This document shows, in pieces, positions 58,548 to 61,762 of a DNA stretch of 61,762 bases; position 1 is the first letter of the stretch, and every line of letters begins with the position of its first letter. The stretch lies in assembly GCA_003852775.1 (NCBI GenBank), contig RDDZ01000083.1, forward strand, positions 1 to 61,762. Direction: 5' to 3'. The notes below the pieces were generated by a model that did not search any database, was not told the origin of the DNA, and saw nothing but the letters and a program-made list of their open reading frames with translations. A program made the position numbers and the translations under genes. The stretch is from Microbacteriaceae bacterium (lineage in GTDB: Bacteria > Actinomycetota > Actinomycetes > Actinomycetales > Microbacteriaceae).

Positions 58548-59576
58548 TCAGGGGGTGGCGCGGATGAGGGTGCCGCCCGGGAAGGCGGCGACGTAGCCCG
58601 TGCCCTCCTGCGGTTCGGAGGGCGGGAAGTCGGTGGAGACGATCTGCGCGCCCGAGCCCACGGCATCCGCGAGCCGCTCCGCGCCCGTCGCGAGGTCGGC
58701 GTCCGCGCGGGTGCGCACGATGACGCCCTGCTCGAGCAGCGCGGCGACGAGCGGGTCGGCGGGGTCGTCGACGATCGCGAAGCGCGCATCCGCGGCACCG
58801 GTCTTCGAGGAGGTGAAGAGGCTGCGGCCCTCGAGCCCCGAGTGGCCGTCGAGGTACGTCTCGCGCACCTCCTCGTTGTTCCCGAAGTAGAGCAGCACGC
58901 GGTCGCGCAGCTCACCGACGGTGGGCCACGCGTCGCCGGCGAGGTCGTCGGGGGCGAAGAGCCGCGAGCCGAGCGCACCCGCCACGAGCTCGTCGAGCGC
59001 GTCGGCGGCGACCGCGTCGAAGGCGCGCAGGCGCGGGTCGAGGAACATGTAGTCGGTCTTCACCTCGACCATGACGCTGATCGGCAGGTGGTCGGTGTTC
59101 CGCGTCGACCAAAGCGCGATCTCCTCGAGCGCGAGGCCGAAGTCGGTGTCGGTGGCGCGGTTGGCCACGAGCGGCACATGGCTCATCGTGAAGTGCGAGC
59201 CGTCCCAGCGGATGTCGAGCTCGAAGCTGCGCACCCCCGCGTCGAGCTGCTCGGTGAGCGTCGCGTGCTCGTACTGCAGGGCGGGCGCCTCCGCCGGCTC
59301 CACGAGGCGGATCACCTCGGTCTGCAGCCAGGTGGGCCGCAGCACGTAGCTGTTGTGGGTCGCGATGACCTGCAGCTCGTCGTAGGGCAGCTCGTCGAAC
59401 GCGTGGGTGTCGCCGGATGCGGTGGGGGAGACGTCCGCGCTCCGCAGCTCCTGCATCCGCTCGGCCTGGTGCCGTGTGGACTCGTCGCCCAGGTACAGGA
59501 AGTGCACCACGAGCCCGCCGAACGCGAGCACGACCACCCCGAGCACGACGCCGACGATCGTGAGCACCTTCTTCAC
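58548..59576 (-). CDS. Membrane-anchored PI-PLC-like phosphodiesterase (Ca2+-type)
   Basis: The 342-residue protein has an N-terminal membrane helix (VLTIVGVVLGVVVLAFGGLVV), then a PLC-X-like TIM barrel: VIATHNSYVL with the first catalytic histidine, LDAGVRSFELDIRWDG with Glu/Asp metal ligands, and MSHVPLVAN with the second histidine. It resembles Streptomyces Ca2+-dependent phosphatidylinositol PLC. Substrate unknown; it acts outside the membrane. GTG 59576 is preceded by GGGGGA. Confidence 0.82.
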   Translation of the reverse strand: MKKVLTIVGVVLGVVVLAFGGLVVHFLYLGDESTRHQAERMQELRSADVSPTASGDTHAFDELPYDELQVIATHNSYVLRPTWLQTEVIRLVEPAEAPALQYEHATLTEQLDAGVRSFELDIRWDGSHFTMSHVPLVANRATDTDFGLALEEIALWSTRNTDHLPISVMVEVKTDYMFLDPRLRAFDAVAADALDELVAGALGSRLFAPDDLAGDAWPTVGELRDRVLLYFGNNEEVRETYLDGHSGLEGRSLFTSSKTGAADARFAIVDDPADPLVAALLEQGVIVRTRADADLATGAERLADAVGSGAQIVSTDFPPSEPQEGTGYVAAFPGGTLIRATP

Positions 59577-59722
59577 CGCGTCCCCCTCGCTCGCGGGCGC
59601 CGTCGCCCGCAGCTCCACCGTAGCGAGCGGAGGCTCAGCAGGCCGCGAAGGTCTGCGTGCAGATCACGGCGAACGAGGGGTGGGGGTGGACGGTGTCGGC
59701 GGGCGGGAGCAGACTGCCCGGC

Positions 59723-59965
59723 ATGACCGACACCGAGCAGGCGCTCCGCAACGTCAAGGCCGTGCTCGCCGAGGCGGGCACCGGGCCCGAGCACGTCGCC
59801 AAGATGACGATCTACCTCACGACGGGCGTCGACCCGAGCGAGGCGTACGCCGCCTTCGCGGCCGAGTGGACGGCCCGCACCGCGGTCACGGTCGTCGGCG
59901 TGCCCATGACGCGGCCGGGCGTGCTCGTCGAGATCGAGGCGGTCGCCGCGATCCCCGCCGCCTGA
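59723..59965 (+). pseudogene. RidA-family protein, N-terminal half missing
   Basis: The 80-residue frame matches the second half of RidA/YjgF (EQALRNVKAVLAEAG, KMTIYLTTGVDPSEAYAAF, ARTAVTVVGVP and LVEIEAVAAIP), including the conserved arginine. The first strands (about 45 residues, up to VSGQLP) are missing, though the frame upstream holds a weak VSAGG. RidA needs that part for its trimer and imine-hydrolysis site, so it is probably non-functional. Confidence 0.65.
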
Positions 59966-59971
59966 TCGCGG

Positions 59972-60811
59972 CTAGAAGATCATCGGGCGGTCGTCGTCGT
60001 CGATCTCGCCGAGATCGAGGTCGACCACGACCGGCACGTGGTCGCTCGGGCCGTCGCCCTTGCGCTCCTCGCGGTGGATCGACGCGTCGACGACGCGCTC
60101 CGCGAAGGCGTGCGAGCCGAGGATGAAGTCGATGCGCAGGCCCTCGTTGCGCGGGAAGCGCAGCTGCTTGTAGTCCCAGTAGGTGTAGCCCTCGGGACGG
60201 ATGGGGCGCACGACATCCGAGAGCCCCGCGGCCTCGAGCGCCGCGAACGCGTCCCGCTCGGGCGGCGAGATGTGCGTCGAGACGCCCGGCACGAAGGTGG
60301 GGTCGCCCACGTCGGAGTCGAGCGGCGCGATGTTGAAGTCGCCCATGAGCGCGAGCGGGAGGTCGGGCTCCGCCGCGAGCCACTCGCGCACGTTGCCCGC
60401 GAGGGTCGCGAGCCAGTCGAGCTTGTAGGTGTAGTGCGGGTCGTCGAGCGCGCGGCCGTTCGGCACGTAGAGGCTCCACAGGCGCACGCCCTCGACCGTC
60501 GCGCCGATCGCGCGCGCCTCGATCGGCAGGTCGGGTCCCTCGTGGCCCTTGAGGAAGCCGGGCTGACCGGGGAAGCCGACCTCGACGTCCTCGATGGGGT
60601 GGCGTGCGGCGATCGCGACGCCGTTCCACTGGTTGAGGCCGTGCAGCACGACCTCGTAGCCCGCGTCCTGGAAGGGCTCGAAGGGGAACTGCTCCTCCTT
60701 GCACTTGATCTCCTGGAAGGCGACGACGTCGACGTCCTCGCGCAGCATCCAGTCGATCGCGCGCGCGTGACGGGTGCGGATCGAGTTGATGTTCCAGGTG
60801 GCGATGCGCAT
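59972..60811 (-). CDS. xth: Exodeoxyribonuclease III
   Basis: The 279-residue AP endonuclease/3' exonuclease has the full motif set: ATWNINSIRTR, FQEIKCKEEQFP, LYVPNGRALDD, MGDFNIAPLDSDV and SDHVPVVVDLDL. It repairs abasic sites. The C-terminus adds DDDDRPMIF. ATG 60811 follows TAGCGT by six bases. Divergent from pyrE with a shared 55-base region. Confidence 0.94.
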   Translation of the reverse strand: MRIATWNINSIRTRHARAIDWMLREDVDVVAFQEIKCKEEQFPFEPFQDAGYEVVLHGLNQWNGVAIAARHPIEDVEVGFPGQPGFLKGHEGPDLPIEARAIGATVEGVRLWSLYVPNGRALDDPHYTYKLDWLATLAGNVREWLAAEPDLPLALMGDFNIAPLDSDVGDPTFVPGVSTHISPPERDAFAALEAAGLSDVVRPIRPEGYTYWDYKQLRFPRNEGLRIDFILGSHAFAERVVDASIHREERKGDGPSDHVPVVVDLDLGEIDDDDRPMIF

Positions 60812-60823
60812 GAGGCAACGCTA
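60812..60823 (-). promoter_or_regulatory. Leaderless promoter of xth
   Basis: Minus-strand TAGCGT, six bases, then ATG at 60811. Confidence 0.6.
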
Positions 60824-60853
60824 GCGGGGACGCCCGATTCCGACCCGGCGCTC

Positions 60854-60866
60854 TAGGCTGGTGGCC
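60854..60866 (+). promoter_or_regulatory. Leaderless promoter of pyrE
   Basis: TAGGCT, seven bases, then GTG at 60867; this decides between the GTG codons at 60861 and 60867. Confidence 0.6.
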
Positions 60867-61421
60867 GTGACCGACGCCCGCACCCAGCTCATCGAGCACA
60901 TCACGAACGAGGCCGTGTTCCACGGCGACTTCACGCTCACGAGCGGCAAGAAGGCCAGCTACTACATCGACCTGCGCAAGCTGAGCCTCGACCACCGCGT
61001 CGCGCCCCTCATCGGGCAGGTCATGGTCGACCTCATCGCGCAGGTGCCGAACGTGGATGCCGTGGGCGGCCTCACGATGGGCGCCGACCCGATCGCATCC
61101 GCCGTGCTGCACCAGGGTGCGGCGCGCGGCCTCTCCTACGACGCCTTCGTGGTGCGCAAGGAGCCGAAGGACCACGGGCGCGGCCGCCAGGTGGAGGGCC
61201 CCGACCTCGCGGGCAAGCGCGTCATCGTGCTCGAGGACACCTCCACGACGGGCGGCTCGCCCCTCAAGGCCATCGAGGCGCTCGAGAAGGTGGGCGCCGA
61301 GATCGCCGCCGTCGCGGTCGTCGTCGACCGGGCCACCGAGGCGCAGGAGCGCATCGAGGCCGCCGGTTACCCGTACCTCGCCGCCATCCGCCTCTCGGAC
61401 CTCGGACTCGATCCCCAGTAG
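60867..61421 (+). CDS. pyrE: Orotate phosphoribosyltransferase
   Basis: The 184-residue enzyme has FTLTSGKKASYYIDLRKLSLD, AVGGLTMGADPIASAVLH, VRKEPKDHGRGRQVEGP and the PRPP loop VIVLEDTSTTGGSPLKA. It makes OMP in pyrimidine synthesis. Length is normal. The start is placed at GTG 60867 by the promoter spacing. Confidence 0.94.
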   Translation: MTDARTQLIEHITNEAVFHGDFTLTSGKKASYYIDLRKLSLDHRVAPLIGQVMVDLIAQVPNVDAVGGLTMGADPIASAVLHQGAARGLSYDAFVVRKEPKDHGRGRQVEGPDLAGKRVIVLEDTSTTGGSPLKAIEALEKVGAEIAAVAVVVDRATEAQERIEAAGYPYLAAIRLSDLGLDPQ

Positions 61422-61433
61422 TCTCATCCGGCC

Positions 61434-61762
61434 ATGAACGACCGACCCCGCGACGACGACGAGCAGTCCGCGAGCGACTGGCTCGCCGCCCAGTTCGGTG
61501 CCCAGGCCGGGCAGCAGCCGCCTGCACCGGGCGTCCCCACGGCGGATCCCGTGACGCGGCCCGCGTCGACGCCGCCCGCGTCGGTGTCGCCCGCGACCCC
61601 GCCGCAGGCCTCGACGCCTCCCGCGCCCGCGGGCTCCGGGTTCACGTGGGGTCTGCGTCCCGGCGCCTCCGCGGCCCCGGTGACCGCCTCCGGTGCGGGT
61701 ACCACCCCGCCCCCGCTCCCCTGGCCCCCCCCCCCCCGGCGCCGCCGGCGCCGGAGCCGGGC
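61434..61762 (+). CDS. Partial gene: Ala/Pro-rich protein N-terminus, runs off contig
   Basis: From ATG 61434 the frame runs open to the contig end. It starts with an acidic segment (NDRPRDDDEQSASDWLAAQFGAQAG), then a long alanine/proline/threonine-rich region with FTWGLRPGAS. No domain is visible in the available part. The last ~35 bases are a C-run and a GCCGGCG repeat that may be mis-assembled. A TAGTCT box lies nine bases upstream. Confidence 0.55.
   Translation, partial: MNDRPRDDDEQSASDWLAAQFGAQAGQQPPAPGVPTADPVTRPASTPPASVSPATPPQASTPPAPAGSGFTWGLRPGASAAPVTASGAGTTPPPLPWPPPPRRRRRRSR
61724..61762. other. Low-complexity contig end
   Basis: A run of about 14 C and a GGCGCCGCCGGCGCC palindrome end the contig. 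As with the poly-T start, part of this may be a sequencing artefact. Confidence 0.5.

Overview
The window is about 62 kb of very GC-rich DNA (roughly 72% by eye) from an actinobacterium, most probably a member of the Microbacteriaceae. The pointers are the fhaA-fhaB-pstP-rodA-pbpA-pknA-pknB cell-wall operon next to crgA, ppiA and trpG (the usual origin-proximal neighbourhood in Actinomycetota), NucS, a class E sortase, a DUF3618/holin-X/YtxH trio inside a heme locus, DUF6421, and many GTG starts. A genus cannot be fixed from sequence alone. Both contig ends look artefactual: poly-T/poly-G at 1-94 and a C-run near 61730.

Layout. 0-2.5 kb: a truncated HTH gene, a secreted LAPTG-anchored surface protein and a fragment of a repeat-type adhesin. 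2.5-5.9 kb: TPM-domain protein, small membrane protein, cyclophilin, a rhomboid that lacks its catalytic residues, CrgA. 6.0-7.6 kb: class E sortase, small membrane protein, TrpG/PabA. 7.6-16.4 kb (minus strand): the FHA/PP2C/RodA/PBP/Ser-Thr kinase operon. 16.6-21.1 kb: tRNA-Leu(CAG), a decayed HTH gene, divergent rimK/rimB, an ion channel, a frameshifted LysE exporter, a DUF1801-type protein. 21.3-25.7 kb: PadR regulator, a two-gene chaplin-like surface-protein locus, an LLM monooxygenase. 25.8-35.9 kb: transporters, rhodanese, phosphatase, NucS, NnrE, RlmN, MATE, a divergent MFS/LacI pair with a clear operator, and a truncated epimerase. 36-40.8 kb: M13 peptidase, beta-lactamase-fold hydrolase, LALTG surface protein. 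40.8-46 kb: a reduced heme-type cluster whose HemE- and HemC-like products have lost catalytic residues. 46-61.8 kb: mostly housekeeping and metabolic genes (AcuI-like reductase, PfkA, two DUF4190-like proteins, AlkA-like glycosylase, thioesterase, a DUF6421-SDR-FAD oxidoreductase set, AEC transporter, PI-PLC-like protein, Xth, PyrE).

How it fits together. The kinases, phosphatase and FHA proteins probably tune RodA/PBP-driven elongation and CrgA-linked division. The sortase has three plausible full-length clients here (LAPTG, LAETG, LALTG) plus a leftover LAATG tail, so this window carries a surface-anchoring module, including a chaplin-like protein without cysteines. The heme cluster keeps open reading frames but lacks hemA, hemB, hemL and hemQ and key active-site residues, which suggests decay or reuse as pseudoenzymes.

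Expression signals are unusually readable: about twenty genes start 6-8 nt after a TAGNCT-like -10 box, implying leaderless transcripts. Several intergenic GC-rich palindromes recur and may be a small repeat family. No insertion sequence, prophage or CRISPR array was found.
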